NCBI GenBank assembly: GCA_002401185.1
Contig: NVSH01000078.1
Span: 1-5,788 of the forward strand
From: Gammaproteobacteria bacterium
Lineage (GTDB): Bacteria > Pseudomonadota > Gammaproteobacteria > SZUA-229
Reading direction: 5' to 3'
DNA length: 5,788 nucleotides
This document shows, one piece after another, positions 5,288 through 5,788 of this stretch. Numbering within the stretch: the first letter of the stretch is position 1; every line of letters starts with the position of its first letter. Made by a program: the position numbers and the translations under genes. Below the pieces are notes generated by a model, which was not told the DNA's origin, ran no database searches, and saw only the letters and a list, made by a program, of their open reading frames with translations.

Positions 5288-5788
5288 ATGAATGAAGCCA
5301 ATATTTTTGATTTAATCTTTAATTTTTGGGTGGGCTTGGCGATTCTGTCCATTGTGTTGTTGAGATCTTCTATTAAGTTCGTACCTCAAAATCGAGCCTT
5401 TGTGGTAGAGCGTTTTGGTAAATATAATAAGTCCATGATGGCGGGGTTAAATTTTATGATGCCCTTTATTGATAAGGTGGCTTATGACCGTTCATTAAAA
5501 GAACAGGCCGTTGATGTTCCGAGTCAGGGCGCAATCACTAAAGATAACATTACACTTATAGTTGATGGCGTTTTGTATTTAAAAATACTGGACCCTTATA
5601 AAGCATCATATGGAGTCGATGATTATGTGTATGCCGTGATGCAGCTTGCGCAAACAACTATGCGCAGCGAGATTGGCAAGATGGAGCTGGATAAAACTTT
5701 TGAGGAGCGGGAATCACTGAATGTCAATATTGTAGCGCAGATCAATGAGGCGGCCAGTCCCTGGGGTGTGCAGGTGTTGCGATATGAG
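5288..5788 (+). CDS. QmcA/paraslipin-type SPFH (band 7, stomatin-like) membrane protein, 3'-truncated
   Basis: The first 167 residues are present and the frame is still open at the window end. AAAGGGAG (5274-5281), 6 nt before the ATG, is a strong Shine-Dalgarno and fixes the start. One hydrophobic helix at about residues 8-25 would anchor the protein in the inner membrane. The SPFH/band 7 domain begins at once with FVPQNRAFVVERFGKY (31-46). AGLNFMMPFIDKV (52-64), the VDVPSQGAITKDN segment (75-87) and MRSEIGKMELDKTFEERESLN (125-145) follow, in the pattern and order of bacterial QmcA and mitochondrial SLP-2 paraslipins. Members form large membrane-associated oligomers linked to microdomains and to membrane protease or quality-control functions. 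Many sit beside an NfeD-family gene, which could lie just past the window. The missing part should hold the coiled-coil C-terminal region. A Fur-box-like site lies upstream. Confidence 0.93.
   Translation, partial: MNEANIFDLIFNFWVGLAILSIVLLRSSIKFVPQNRAFVVERFGKYNKSMMAGLNFMMPFIDKVAYDRSLKEQAVDVPSQGAITKDNITLIVDGVLYLKILDPYKASYGVDDYVYAVMQLAQTTMRSEIGKMELDKTFEERESLNVNIVAQINEAASPWGVQVLRYE

Overview
The window looks like ordinary chromosome from a gammaproteobacterium of moderate to low GC content. The strongest taxonomic pointer is the DUF2058 (YaiL-type) gene, a family largely confined to Gammaproteobacteria. The ComF, lipoprotein, hybrid-kinase and QmcA-type genes fit that reading. The genus cannot be read from the sequence. 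No insertion sequence, integrase, tRNA, rRNA, CRISPR array or phage gene is visible.

Layout from left to right. A ComF-type phosphoribosyltransferase gene (+), cut at its 5' end, closes with a plausible intrinsic terminator. A DUF2058 gene (-) converges on it. After a 307-nt region carrying divergent promoter candidates and a perfect 16-bp palindrome comes a small (+) lipoprotein with one fibronectin type III-like domain. It converges, with only 8 nt between stop codons, on a 708-residue soluble hybrid histidine kinase (-) with GAF, PAS, HisKA, HATPase and receiver domains. Divergent from the kinase, across 133 nt of AT-rich DNA, is a dimeric-type (all-alpha, MazG-superfamily) dUTPase (+). 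A 280-nt region follows; it holds a weak terminator and a near-perfect Fur-box-like palindrome. The window ends inside a QmcA/paraslipin-type SPFH membrane protein gene (+).

The genes do not form an obvious pathway or operon: almost every one changes strand relative to its neighbour, and each appears to be its own transcription unit. The kinase is an orphan here, with no separate response regulator or Hpt protein beside it. I found no convincing new multi-gene system. The observations most worth checking are the Fur-like site in front of the SPFH gene, the 16-bp palindrome in the lipoprotein leader, and the nearly abutting divergent promoter candidates between the kinase and the dUTPase.
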